Below are positions 23,904-32,546 of a stretch of DNA of 34,254 nt, one piece after another; the first letter of the stretch is position 1; each line of letters begins with the position of its first letter. The notes under the pieces are model-generated. The model saw nothing but the letters and a program-made list of their open reading frames with translations, searched no databases and was not told the DNA's origin. The translations under genes were made by a program, and so were the position numbers. Origin of the DNA: Citromicrobium sp. (GTDB lineage: Bacteria; Pseudomonadota; Alphaproteobacteria; Sphingomonadales; Sphingomonadaceae); assembly GCA_002729695.1 (NCBI GenBank), contig PBYQ01000029.1, positions 1 to 34,254 on the forward strand, written 5' to 3'.

Positions 23904-24493
23904 GGTCCCCCCTTCACCCGATCGCACGCCGGTCGGTAGCGCATGTCGCAGGCGCTCCGGTATCCCTCCTGCGCCTTCGCCGCATCGGGATGGGTCACCC
24001 CGCGCCCTTCCTCGATCATCAGCGCGGCGAAGTAGCAATTGCGCCCGCCGTAGCGACGCTGGCACAGCTCGAGATAGAGCGACAGCGCCCGGACGTCCTC
24101 GACAGGTCCGCCATCGCCACTGACCAGCGCATCGGCGAGGTTCTGGCACGCTTCGAGCAGCTGGAGATCGCATCCGCGCGCGAACGCCGCGCGCCCCGCC
24201 GCCATGTCGACGTCGCCGCCCTCCCCCGTCATCGCCATGACGCCGAGGTTTTGGCAGGCGACGTCGTCGCCGTCATCATAGCAGAGCGTCTGCAGAATCT
24301 CCCTTGCCGTGGCGGGCTGGCCGAAGCGGATCAGGCTGTCGGCGTTCTCGCGATCGCGGCGGATTTCCTGCGCGGTGCGCGGCATTTTTTCAGCCCCGGC
24401 ACTCTGGCCCCCAGCGCTCGCGGCGACGGGCATGCACAGCGCGACGGCCAGCGCGGGCAAAAGGAAACGCCCCCTCAGCACAGCGCGAGCCAT
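23900..24493 (-). CDS. Exported Sel1-like repeat protein
   Basis: A 197-residue protein with a signal peptide (LLPALAVALCMPVAASA). The mature chain has Cys-containing helical repeats of about 36 residues: DDVACQNLGVMAMTGEGG, QLLEACQNLADALVSGDGG, RNCYFAALMIEEGRG and YRSACDMRYRPACDRVK. The spaced Cys pairs resemble Helicobacter Hcp-type Sel1 proteins, in which each repeat is closed by a disulfide. Such proteins act as binding scaffolds; no partner can be named here. It starts 19 bases inside the preceding gene and overlaps the next by 4 bases, so it is part of one operon. Confidence 0.82.
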   Translation of the reverse strand: MARAVLRGRFLLPALAVALCMPVAASAGGQSAGAEKMPRTAQEIRRDRENADSLIRFGQPATAREILQTLCYDDGDDVACQNLGVMAMTGEGGDVDMAAGRAAFARGCDLQLLEACQNLADALVSGDGGPVEDVRALSLYLELCQRRYGGRNCYFAALMIEEGRGVTHPDAAKAQEGYRSACDMRYRPACDRVKGGP

Positions 24494-24966
24494 TCAGTCA
24501 TCCGCTGGAGGCCCTTTTCTCCCCTTGTGGCATAGTCGGCGTAAATCTCGTCTGCGCTTTCTTCGGCATCTGCGCGCATGCTTTCGAAATAGCTCGCATC
24601 GTCGTCTTCCTGCATCTCGCGGCGGGCCTGGCGTCGCCAGTAGACCTCGCGCCGCGAGGCGTTCTCGGCCGACAATTCCTCGCGCAACCCGGCCGCGAAA
24701 GCCGGGTCCGCCGCGCTTGCAAGGACATAGGACCAGCGATCCCACACTGCCGAACATTGCAGCATTTCGCCCACGGTCTGAGGCGACGTGCCGAACGTCA
24801 GCCCTCTTTCGAAGCCCGCGTTGTGCGCCGCGGCGTCGGACGCCGTCGTCGAATCTGCGTCGGCTTGGCCGCTCGTTTCGGCCCGGGCGAACCCGGGAAT
24901 GGCAAGAGCCATCCCCACCGCAAGCGCGGCGTACGCAAGCGACAGGGTGATGGTACGCGCTTTCAT
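24475..24966 (-). CDS. Exported protein of unknown function
   Basis: A 163-residue protein with a clear signal peptide (ITLSLAYAALAVGMALAIPGFARA). The mature part is mostly helical and strongly charged (ELSAENASRREVYWRRQARREMQEDDDASYFESM). It has one internal Cys (MLQCSAVW) and ends with Cys as the final residue (TEWLALC). No family recognised. The ATG at 24966 was chosen because it begins the signal peptide. It follows the 299-residue gene after 47 bp and overlaps the Sel1-like gene by 19 bp. Confidence 0.78.
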   Translation of the reverse strand: MKARTITLSLAYAALAVGMALAIPGFARAETSGQADADSTTASDAAAHNAGFERGLTFGTSPQTVGEMLQCSAVWDRWSYVLASAADPAFAAGLREELSAENASRREVYWRRQARREMQEDDDASYFESMRADAEESADEIYADYATRGEKGLQRMTEWLALC

Positions 24967-25013
24967 TGCAATGTCTCCGCTTGAGCGCGGCAGGCGGGAG
25001 CCCCCGCCCGTCG

Positions 25014-25913
25014 CTATTCTTCCTTGCACACGGTGCCGCCGCCCGTTCCCTTGTAGGTGGTGCACACCACCACGCCGCTGCCTTGTTTGGGCCTGTAGGG
25101 TTTGCCGGTGCCGAGCGAGCCGACGTAGGGCGCGTTGGCCTGCCGCGCCTTTTGCGCGCGATCGTCGGCAGCGCGCTGCGCCCACCGCTGGGCCTCCGCT
25201 TCGGACTGGCGCTTCACCCGCATGCGTCGCTGATATTCGGCGAATACCAGCCGTGTCGCAGGCGGATTGTACTGCCAGTAATGCTTGGTTGCGATCGCGT
25301 AGATCGCTTCGTCGCTCCACCGCCGCAGGCCTGCAGCGCCGACCTCGACGATCAGCTGGCCCAGCAGGTCGCCATCCTCGTTCGGCTGGAAGAGGTCCTT
25401 GCCGTAAGGGTAGTAGTAGACGAGGTAATTGGCGACTTCGCCATAGTCGCCGGTGCGCGTCGCGTAAGAACGCAATGCCGCAGCGGTGAGCGTGCCCTGC
25501 GGATTGAGCTGACCCTCCACGTCGGCCGCTTCGCGTTCCGCCAGTTCGCGGTAAAGGTCGGAACAGTCCTGCGCGACCGAGAGGACATACCTGTCGAGCG
25601 CCTTGCGCCCGTTCTTCTCGCGATAATCACGCCAAGTCGCATCGATCGCCTGCTCGGCCTGCTTGCGCAGCTTGGGATCATTGCCCGTTACCTCGCCGAA
25701 ATGGGCCATCGCCCGCCCTGCGGGGACGGCCAGGCTGGCGCCCTTGTTCGCCGCAAAGTCGAGCGCGAGCGCACATTCGTAGATCAGCTCTGCATCCTCC
25801 GAATCCGCGCGGGCCGGCGGTGCCGCCAGCAGCAGCGCCAGCGACGCACCCAGCGCAGCCGCACCGGTGGCGCCGGCAAGCCCTCGCAATACGTTCTTCG
25901 AAGGCGCGGTCAT
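25014..25913 (-). CDS. Exported protein of unknown function
   Basis: A 299-residue protein with a signal peptide (GASLALLLAAPPARA). The mature region is helical with scattered aromatics (ATKHYWQYNPPATRLVFAEY, YLVYYYPYGKDLF). A basic Arg/Gln/Ala-rich stretch is followed by a Gly/Thr tail with two Cys (VVVCTTYKGTGGGTVC). Residues LIYECALAL and AQDCSDLYREL suggest a Cys pair flanking the first helical unit. I recognise no family. Its ATG overlaps the stop of the 118-residue gene by one base (TGATG). Confidence 0.78.
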   Translation of the reverse strand: MTAPSKNVLRGLAGATGAAALGASLALLLAAPPARADSEDAELIYECALALDFAANKGASLAVPAGRAMAHFGEVTGNDPKLRKQAEQAIDATWRDYREKNGRKALDRYVLSVAQDCSDLYRELAEREAADVEGQLNPQGTLTAAALRSYATRTGDYGEVANYLVYYYPYGKDLFQPNEDGDLLGQLIVEVGAAGLRRWSDEAIYAIATKHYWQYNPPATRLVFAEYQRRMRVKRQSEAEAQRWAQRAADDRAQKARQANAPYVGSLGTGKPYRPKQGSGVVVCTTYKGTGGGTVCKEE

Positions 25914-26269
25914 CAGGACTGGATCACGGCCATTTCGCGGTCGCAGTCCTTCGCGCGATCCAGCATGTACCGGTAGGCTTCGTCCGCGCCCATCACCCGC
26001 GCACGCTTGTTATACTTCGCCTTGGCGGTCTGGATCGCCTTCTCACCATCGATGCCGGTCTTCTGTTCGAGGATTCCGACGATGTTGAGCCACGCGGCGG
26101 AACCGTAATTCAGCTTCACATTGCTGCCTTCGGCGACCCCGACCACGTAGGCGCAGCCTGCGCTCATCTCCATGAGCTTTTTCGGGCTCGGGTCCTTCGC
26201 ACTCACGGGGCCTGCACCGATCAACAGCGCGGCGGCACACAGCATCGACGTCGACGACTTAAACAGCAT
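25913..26269 (-). CDS. Small exported protein of unknown function, first of a five-gene run
   Basis: A 118-residue protein with a signal peptide (STSMLCAAALLIGAGPVSA). The mature domain has two Cys, one in MSAGCAYVVGVAEG and one in RAKDCDREMAV, probably bridged. Between them are helices (WLNIVGILEQKTGIDGEKAI). The first Cys segment loosely recalls the Rap1a/Tai immunity-type fold, but not enough to assign. It leads the cluster at 23103-26269. Stop and next start share one base. Confidence 0.75.
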   Translation of the reverse strand: MLFKSSTSMLCAAALLIGAGPVSAKDPSPKKLMEMSAGCAYVVGVAEGSNVKLNYGSAAWLNIVGILEQKTGIDGEKAIQTAKAKYNKRARVMGADEAYRYMLDRAKDCDREMAVIQS

Positions 26270-26416
26270 GGGATTCCTCTCGATTAGCCGAGCTGACGGT
26301 ATCGGGAGAGGCCGGGTAACAGCACGTACGAATGCCGATATAGAAATGACGATCGCTGTTAGCGGCAGGGTTCATCAGACTTGCGGCACCGCCGACCGCC
26401 GTCCTGTCCCGGTTAC

Positions 26417-26448
26417 AAAGCAAAACGGCCGCCCTTTCGGGCGACCGT
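26417..26448 (-). terminator. Rho-independent terminator of the lipoprotein/TonB-receptor operon
   Basis: In the minus-strand transcript, ACGGTCGCCC-GAAA-GGGCGGCCGT forms a 10-bp stem with one mismatch, closed by a GAAA tetraloop and followed by TTTTGCTTTG. It lies 54 bases after the receptor stop codon. The rest of the 232-bp gap 26270-26501 shows nothing else I can assign. Confidence 0.8.
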
Positions 26449-26501
26449 CTGGCTGGGACCGCTTCGGGATCGCTCCCGGGTGCAGCGCCCTTTTTGAGGG
26501 T

Positions 26502-29255
26502 TCAGATCTTGGCCGAGATCGACAGAGCGAAGCTCTGGCCCAGATCGTAGGTGTTGATGTCGATCCGGTTGTCGCCCGACTGCTGGAATTCCTCGTGCCC
26601 GCGGCCGAAGATGTTGCGCGCCTCGAACTTGGCTTCCATTTCGGCACCGAACAGGTCGAAGCCTTCACGCCACACGAAATCGAGCCGGAGGCCGGGCGAT
26701 TCGATCACGTCGGGCTGCGGCGGCGTGCCGTTGAGGCCGCGGCTGACGACGCGATCGCTCGCGTAGGAGAGCAGGATCGTCTGCTGCGACAGACGGTCCT
26801 CGTCCTCCAGCCCCAGCTGCAGGTTGACGATATGATCGGACTGGCCGGTCAGCGGTGCGCCATCCTGGAAGTAGTCGCTGGCGATGTTCGACGCAGCGCC
26901 GAACACCTGCACCGTGTCGCCCGCCTCGACCTTCAGCTTCGATTGGGTGAAGGTGTAGTTGCCGATCGCGACGAGACGGCGCGCGTCCCAGAAGCCGCCC
27001 TCGCCGACGCCCGACAGGTCGAAATACTTCTGTACGTCGAACTCCGCTCCGTAAAGCTGCGCCTCGGGAGCATTGGCGTAGGACGTCAGAAGGTCGATCC
27101 CGGCGACGAACGCTTCGATCGGGTTGTCGATCTTCTTGAAGAACCCGGCCAGCGAGATGCGCTGGTCGCGGTCGAAGTACCATTCGAAGCGCGCCTCGGC
27201 ATTGTACAGCTGGCTGTCCTGCAGCAGCGGGTTGCCGCGATACGGGCGGTTGTTGTCCGGATCGTAGTACGGCTGGTTGATCAGTTCGCGGAACTGCGGG
27301 CGGGCGATGGTCTTCGACCCGTTCACGCGCAGCTGCATCGAATTGCCGAGATCGACGGTGATCGTCGCCGCGGGCAGCCAGTAATCGTTGCTCAGCTGGG
27401 TCGGCGGGGTCGCCGACGAGAACGAGGTGAACACCTGGACCGGCGTGGTCGTCTCGGTCGCATCCTCGTACCGCACGCCCGCGTCGATCTGCACGAAATC
27501 GCCGATCGCGAAGTTGGTCTTGAGGTAACCGGCCTTGATCTCCAGCTCGGCGTCGAACGCGGGCGAGCCCGGATCGTTTTCGACCAGCTGGATGCCCAGC
27601 GCGTTGACCACTCCCGGCGACAGCAGGGCGTCGGGACGCAGCGTGCCGATCCCGCTCAGGTAGACCGGGTCGGAGACGCAGGTTGTCCCGTCGCACACCG
27701 TGCTGCCGTTCGACCGGAAGAGGAAGTCGCGCCGCGAGTTGTAGCGCTGCGTATCCGAATAGGCACCGCCCGCCGTGAACGCGAGGCTGGGCGACACACG
27801 GTAGGTGAGGTCCGCGCCGCCCGCCCACAGGTTCTCGTCGAGGTCGGAATAGGTGGTGCTTGCCGAACCGCTATTGCCGGTCAGCCGGTTGACGAACACC
27901 TCGCCGAACGGGTCGGCCGCCGAGTTTGTGCGGACATATTCGAAATACAGCTCGCCCGGCGCCTTGCGCTTGGTGTTGGCGTAGCTGCCGCGCAGATCGA
28001 GGCTGAGCGCGTCGGTGAGGGTGAACTCACCGGTCAGCTGCGTGTCGAAAAGCTGGCGTTCGTAGAAGCCGGTACGCTGCTGGAGGAAGTCGGTCGAACC
28101 GTTCTGTGCGGGCCGCTGGCCGAGCGCGAGTGCGGCTTTCTTGACCGTGTCGTGGATGTAGACGTTGGTCCAGCGCACCTTGTTGGTGCCGAATTCAAGG
28201 CCGAGGCCGAACAAGCCGTTCACCAGAATCCGCTCGTCGGTGCTGACCTGGCGGAAATCGGATTCGATCGAGGTCAGATCCGCGCTGGAAGAGCTTTGCT
28301 GCGTAATGTCGCGGGTCAGCCACTTGTTCGAATAGCCGCCGCCGAAGATGACGCCGAGCTGGGTGTCGCCACCCATCTCGAAGGTCTTACCACCGGAGAA
28401 CGAGCCGGAGAAGTTCGGCCAGGTCTTGCTCGCCTTTTGGACAACCGCCTGCCGCGAGGTAACCAGCTGCGCGGCGATCGCGGTCGAATCGACCGGATCG
28501 GTGCCGATCAGCAGGCCGCTGTCGAGGTAGGACTGCAGCGCCGGAGGCGCATCGCGGTTGCCATTGTCGTAGCCCAGCCAGTCGGTCTTCGAACCGTAGT
28601 AGGTGTAGCCGAGCTGGCCGGTCGTCTCGGTATCGCCCGAGATGCCGAAGCCGATCTTGAAGAACGGGTCGTTCGGCGTGGCGGTGGTGGTCAGGTTGAT
28701 CACGCCGCCGCCGAATTCGCCCGGATAGTTCGCCGAATAGCTCTTCTGCACCAGCGAGGATGCAACCACCCCGGTCGGGAACAAGTCGAGCGGGACGACG
28801 CGCTTGAGCGGTTCGGGGCTCGGCAGGGGCGAACCGTTGAGCAGCGCCAGCGAATAGCGATCGCCAAGACCGCGCACGTAGACGAAGCCGTTGCCGACCA
28901 CGCTGAGGCCGGTCACACGGCTGAGTGCGCCCGCGATATTGCCTTCACCCGTGCGGGCGATTTCCTCTGTCGAGAGGACCGTGACCACTTGGTCGGAACG
29001 CCGGGTGATGTTGCGATCCCGGCGACCGGTGACGACGATCACGTTGCCGGGCACGGAGACGTCGACGTCTTCTTCCTGCGACTGCGTGTCCTCGACCGGA
29101 TCCGCACCGGGGACCGTCGGGTCCTCGGCCTGCTCGGGGCTGGTGGGCGTCTCGGGCGTCAATTGGGGAGCCGCGCCCTTGGCGTGGGCGAGCGACGGAA
29201 CGGTCAGGGCCGTGGTCAGGAACAGCGCGCCTGCCAGCCGCGAAAAGGTGGACAT
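26502..29255 (-). CDS. TonB-dependent outer-membrane receptor
   Basis: A 917-residue outer-membrane transporter. The signal peptide (LAGALFLTTALTVPSLAHA) is followed by an acidic low-complexity stretch and a TonB-box-like NVIVVTGRRD. The plug domain has TVLSTEEIARTGEGNIAGAL, YVRGLGDRYSLALLNGSPL and YPGEFGGGVINLTT. A long barrel ends GQSFALSISAKI. The plug and the PSPEPLKRVVPLDLFPTGVV region are typical of the large sphingomonad and Caulobacter receptors. Its substrate cannot be told from sequence. The ATG at 29255 has AGGAGA 6 bases upstream. It follows the lipoprotein gene on the same strand, with a strong stem-loop between them, and ends at a terminator. Confidence 0.93.
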   Translation of the reverse strand: MSTFSRLAGALFLTTALTVPSLAHAKGAAPQLTPETPTSPEQAEDPTVPGADPVEDTQSQEEDVDVSVPGNVIVVTGRRDRNITRRSDQVVTVLSTEEIARTGEGNIAGALSRVTGLSVVGNGFVYVRGLGDRYSLALLNGSPLPSPEPLKRVVPLDLFPTGVVASSLVQKSYSANYPGEFGGGVINLTTTATPNDPFFKIGFGISGDTETTGQLGYTYYGSKTDWLGYDNGNRDAPPALQSYLDSGLLIGTDPVDSTAIAAQLVTSRQAVVQKASKTWPNFSGSFSGGKTFEMGGDTQLGVIFGGGYSNKWLTRDITQQSSSSADLTSIESDFRQVSTDERILVNGLFGLGLEFGTNKVRWTNVYIHDTVKKAALALGQRPAQNGSTDFLQQRTGFYERQLFDTQLTGEFTLTDALSLDLRGSYANTKRKAPGELYFEYVRTNSAADPFGEVFVNRLTGNSGSASTTYSDLDENLWAGGADLTYRVSPSLAFTAGGAYSDTQRYNSRRDFLFRSNGSTVCDGTTCVSDPVYLSGIGTLRPDALLSPGVVNALGIQLVENDPGSPAFDAELEIKAGYLKTNFAIGDFVQIDAGVRYEDATETTTPVQVFTSFSSATPPTQLSNDYWLPAATITVDLGNSMQLRVNGSKTIARPQFRELINQPYYDPDNNRPYRGNPLLQDSQLYNAEARFEWYFDRDQRISLAGFFKKIDNPIEAFVAGIDLLTSYANAPEAQLYGAEFDVQKYFDLSGVGEGGFWDARRLVAIGNYTFTQSKLKVEAGDTVQVFGAASNIASDYFQDGAPLTGQSDHIVNLQLGLEDEDRLSQQTILLSYASDRVVSRGLNGTPPQPDVIESPGLRLDFVWREGFDLFGAEMEAKFEARNIFGRGHEEFQQSGDNRIDINTYDLGQSFALSISAKI

Positions 29256-29307
29256 CGAATGTCTCCTGCGAATCAAAAACGCTATGTCACAATCGTGGAT
29301 GCGAGCA

Positions 29308-29336
29308 CGGGGGCAGCCGTCGAACGACCGCCCCCG
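29308..29336 (-). other. Intercistronic stem-loop
   Basis: GGGGGC (29309-29314) pairs with GCCCCC (29330-29335), plus a C-G pair outside. An inner GTCG-AA-CGAC hairpin sits in the loop. It lies 22 bases after the lipoprotein stop and 53 before the receptor start. There is no T tract, so it is more likely an RNA-stability or processing element, or a partial attenuator, than a full terminator. Confidence 0.5.
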
Positions 29337-29357
29337 CACACGTTAGGGCAGCCGCGA

Positions 29358-30989
29358 TCAGTAGACGGGCAGCGTGGTACAGTCGGTCAGGCCGCCCAGC
29401 GGCGCGTACGAGCTGTTGCAGGTCCAGCCCGCGGCCCAGCTGGTGTTGCCGGACCATGCCGCACCGATGTGGTACGGGGTCGGCGCTGCCGAGAAGAAGC
29501 TCGACGCCAGCGTGGTCGGGTCGGTGGTGGCAACCGCATCGGCGGTGGCCGAGTTGACGAAGACGTTCATCAGCGCACCGGTCAGGTCGATGTCGTTCGA
29601 AGCGCTGCCGGTGAAGAACCCGGCAACGTCGGCCGCGGTGAACGCCGTTCCCGAGCCGTCGCCGATGAACTTGGCGCTGCCCGAGCCCGAGCATTCCAGA
29701 CCGACCGAACGCGCGGTCAGCGTGGCGCGGTTGGCGGCGCTGGTGTTCGACGTCATGCGGACGCACTCGTTGTTCGGCGTCACGATCAGGCCGTTGTACA
29801 GCGTCACGTCGGCATTGCCGCGGAACAGCGCCGAAGCCTTGTCGTTGCCTTCGTTGTTCGAGCTGACATCCGGCTGGTAGGCGGTGAAGTTCACCACCTT
29901 CAGGTTGGTGCGCGGCGTGTCGCCTTCGTTGCCGTTCGAGTCGATCTCGAACAGCGCATCGCCCTCACCCGGCTTCTGCAGCAGCAGAGCGTACTGGATG
30001 TTGACGCGCGCGCCGGTGTCGACGTCGAGGCTGTCGTCGTCGGCTGCGGTCGCGATGTAGTACTTCAGGTTGAAGTTACCGCCGAAGAATTCCGCGCCAT
30101 CGTCCGAGCTGCGGTGCGACTGGATGTGGTCGAGCGTGGTGCCCGAACCAACCGCCTCTGCGGTCAGCGCCTGCAGTTCCTTGTTGTTCGACAGGACGAA
30201 GCCCGAATAGCGGATCTGGACGTAGCTCATCCGGCCCGCATTGTAGGTGTCGTCGTTGCCGCCGAAGCGCGCGAGGTTGACCGCGCCTTCGGTGTCGCGT
30301 TCGCAGGTGTTGGACGCCACGGTGCCGACGTTACAATCGGTGACCTTACCACGGCCGAGCAGCACGACGCCGCCCCACTGGCCGCCCTGGGTCGATTCTG
30401 TGTTGAACCCGGCGACGTTATCCTGGCTGGTGAAGATGATCGGCTTGTCGGCGGTACCGACCGCATTGATCTTGTTGCCGCGGTTGACCGCGAGCCACGA
30501 CTGGCCGGTCTGGCCGATCAGGATCACGCCCGGCGCGATCGACAGGGTGACGCCGGTATCCGCAGTCAGCGTTCCGCAACCGATCGTGGTCGAGTTGTAG
30601 GGCGAGCCAGCGCTCGGCGCGGAGAAGCCGCCGTCGCAGCCGACGTCGACGCGGCCGTTCATGCCGTACAGCACGCCGGCGATGCGGGGCAGTTCCACGC
30701 TCTTGGTGATGAGCGAGGGCAGCTGGCAGATGCGGTAGCTGCCCGTCGGGCCCGAAATGGTGCCTGCGTTGGTCAGCTGGACGCTGCCGTCATTGGTCAG
30801 GTTGGGGCAGATATCGGGCGCGCTGACCGTCGGGGTCGGGGTCGGGCCAGGCGTCGGCGTGGGTGCCGGGGTTGCCGGCTGGTTGATGACGACGCCGGTG
30901 CCGCCGGGCGAAGCAATATCGTCGGCGCCGCAACCGGCCAGTGCCAGTGCGCTACAACCGATAACGAGCGAGCGATGAAGATTTTTCAC
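29358..30989 (-). CDS. Large lipoprotein, probable partner of the TonB-dependent receptor
   Basis: A 543-residue predicted lipoprotein: signal peptide with lipobox LAGC (Cys20), then a Pro/Thr-rich tether (PTPTPGPTPTP, about 45-65). The body has many short strands and Asn/Gly turns (GTLTADTGVTLSIAPGVILIGQ, NIQYALLLQKPG), suggesting a right-handed beta-helix, and an aromatic C-terminal motif (HIGAAWSGNTSWAAGWTC...LPVY). I recall such proteins encoded beside TonB receptors in sphingomonads, but no function is established. The start is GTG at 30989, about 10 bases after GAGGGGA; an in-frame TTG at 31007 is the alternative. It is transcribed before the receptor and may capture the ligand at the cell surface. 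Confidence 0.82.
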   Translation of the reverse strand: MKNLHRSLVIGCSALALAGCGADDIASPGGTGVVINQPATPAPTPTPGPTPTPTVSAPDICPNLTNDGSVQLTNAGTISGPTGSYRICQLPSLITKSVELPRIAGVLYGMNGRVDVGCDGGFSAPSAGSPYNSTTIGCGTLTADTGVTLSIAPGVILIGQTGQSWLAVNRGNKINAVGTADKPIIFTSQDNVAGFNTESTQGGQWGGVVLLGRGKVTDCNVGTVASNTCERDTEGAVNLARFGGNDDTYNAGRMSYVQIRYSGFVLSNNKELQALTAEAVGSGTTLDHIQSHRSSDDGAEFFGGNFNLKYYIATAADDDSLDVDTGARVNIQYALLLQKPGEGDALFEIDSNGNEGDTPRTNLKVVNFTAYQPDVSSNNEGNDKASALFRGNADVTLYNGLIVTPNNECVRMTSNTSAANRATLTARSVGLECSGSGSAKFIGDGSGTAFTAADVAGFFTGSASNDIDLTGALMNVFVNSATADAVATTDPTTLASSFFSAAPTPYHIGAAWSGNTSWAAGWTCNSSYAPLGGLTDCTTLPVY

Positions 30990-31073
30990 AGCGAGCGGTC
31001 CCCTCAAAAAACCGAAGAATCGAAACTGACGAACGCGAGTGTTGATCGCGAGACGGGGCGCTAGAGAGGGTCC

Positions 31074-31102
31074 GTGACAGTTTCGGGGAGCATTTGTGAC
31101 CG
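31074..31102 (-). promoter_or_regulatory. Direct repeat upstream of the lipoprotein/receptor operon
   Basis: Two GTGACmG elements (31074-31080 and 31096-31102) lie 22 bp apart, two helical turns, about 85-110 bases before the GTG start. Read on the gene strand they are CTGTCAC and CGGTCAC, which resemble single PhoB half-sites. The intermediate half-site expected at 11 bp is absent, so regulator identity is a guess. Confidence 0.25.
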
Positions 31103-31220
31103 TTCGATTTCACCCACCGGACTCCGCCGGTTATACGATGAAATTGTTGCCGATCGGTCCCATCGACGGGCTCCGCTTCGTCGATAGCCGCGATGTTCGG
31201 CGCCGGTTTCCTCGGCTTCT

Positions 31221-32546
31221 TTACCGAGTCGCTGCCATTTTCAGGGTCGGGCTGAAGCGCCGTCTGGGTGGCACTGCCGCGATCGCGCCTTCCACCGGGA
31301 TGTCGAAGCGGGCGGCGTAGGAGGCGAAGCGTTCGTGCACTTCGTCTTCGGAGATACCGAACTGGTCAAGGCTGTAGGTATGCGGCTGGCGCTTGAGGCC
31401 CCTTGCCCGGTCAAGGTAGCGTTCCATCGCGGGAACGGCTGGGCCCATGTCGAGATCGAGAAAAGCGTAGATCCGCTCCATCGTGCCGCGCCAGTCGCGA
31501 TCCATCGCGTCGTAGCCGACATCGATCCGCCGCTCCGCCGGCACCAGGGAACGCGCAGCGAGCATCCGTTCGACCTGCAGCACGCTTTTGCGCTGCCATT
31601 CCCTGCCCACCTCGTAGGGCGTCACATCGTCCGAATAGATCGCGGTCTGGTTCCACGCGAGCGAGGCGGCGCTGCCGACGATCTTCTTGGGGTCGCGGTG
31701 GGTAAAGATGATCCGCGCATCGGGAAACACCTCGAGCAGCGCGGGCAGGTCGAGCATGTGCTGCGGGGTCTTCAATATCCACGGGCGAATTTCGCTGACC
31801 TGCTGCGACCAGCCGATCAGCCGCAGCAGGTCGGCCATGTGGCGATAGGCGGGCGTCGCATCGATCCGCTCGCACCAGCGGCCATAGGTCGGCACGCGCC
31901 ACTGCGCCTCGTGCTTCATCCCGTACATCGAGTTGACCAGCAGGCCGAGCTCTTCCTCAGGCTCGAACGGGCCGGTCGGATGGATCGAGAGCGTGCGCGG
32001 ATTGGCAAGGCGCGCCACGCGCATGATCCGCTTGGCCAGCGTCGGGCGGAAATCGCGTTTCCTGCCCGCCATTACCTCTTCGAAGCCGGGGCGCGGCACG
32101 GGCGAGATCGTCTCGAAGCTGCGCATGTGGCTGAAGCGATGGTCGCTCGCGAGCAGGCGGTGCAGCCGCGTGGTGCCCGACCGCATCGGTCCGACGATCA
32201 CCACCGGGCGTTTGATCGACCGTTCGAGGATTTCGGGATGCTGCTTGAACCACTCGATCGCGGTCAGCCGGTCGCACAGGACCTTGTTGAATTGCAGCCG
32301 CGCGGCAAATTCGCCCGCCCTGTTAAGGTGCGCTTCCTCGCGGATCGAATCGAGCAGAGTGGCAAAAGGCGCTTCGAACCACGGATCGCCGAAATCGCTG
32401 AGCCCGGTCTCCTCGACCGCGGCGGACATCAGCGCGTCCTTCTCCAGAATAGACGGAGGAACCACGCCGAGCTTCTGCCCGATCCCGATGGCGCCTTGCA
32501 GGATATCGATAAAAGGGGTGCGCTTGGGCGCGGCAAGGTTCGTCAT
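31221..32546 (-). CDS. Sulfotransferase family protein
   Basis: A 441-residue cytosolic P-loop protein. The PAPS 5'-phosphosulfate loop is GPMRSGTTRLHRLL (119-132). The 3'-phosphate-binding segment looks like IIFTHRDPKKIVGSAASL. WILKTPQHMLDLPALLEVFPDA is a family hallmark (sulfotransferase_3 type). The acceptor is unknown; bacterial members modify lipids, glycans or peptides. The ATG at 32546 was chosen because family similarity starts there; the frame runs open for 161 more codons upstream without homology. It lies next to the receptor/lipoprotein operon on the same strand but 231 bp before it, so it probably has its own promoter. Confidence 0.88.
   Translation of the reverse strand: MTNLAAPKRTPFIDILQGAIGIGQKLGVVPPSILEKDALMSAAVEETGLSDFGDPWFEAPFATLLDSIREEAHLNRAGEFAARLQFNKVLCDRLTAIEWFKQHPEILERSIKRPVVIVGPMRSGTTRLHRLLASDHRFSHMRSFETISPVPRPGFEEVMAGRKRDFRPTLAKRIMRVARLANPRTLSIHPTGPFEPEEELGLLVNSMYGMKHEAQWRVPTYGRWCERIDATPAYRHMADLLRLIGWSQQVSEIRPWILKTPQHMLDLPALLEVFPDARIIFTHRDPKKIVGSAASLAWNQTAIYSDDVTPYEVGREWQRKSVLQVERMLAARSLVPAERRIDVGYDAMDRDWRGTMERIYAFLDLDMGPAVPAMERYLDRARGLKRQPHTYSLDQFGISEDEVHERFASYAARFDIPVEGAIAAVPPRRRFSPTLKMAATR

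Noticed and set aside
26172..31064. A 1630-codon open frame on the plus strand
   Set aside because: It lies antisense to the receptor and lipoprotein genes, is Arg/Val/Gly/Ala-rich without any domain, and is the mirror of high-GC codon usage. The minus-strand genes have signal peptides, ribosome binding sites and family motifs.
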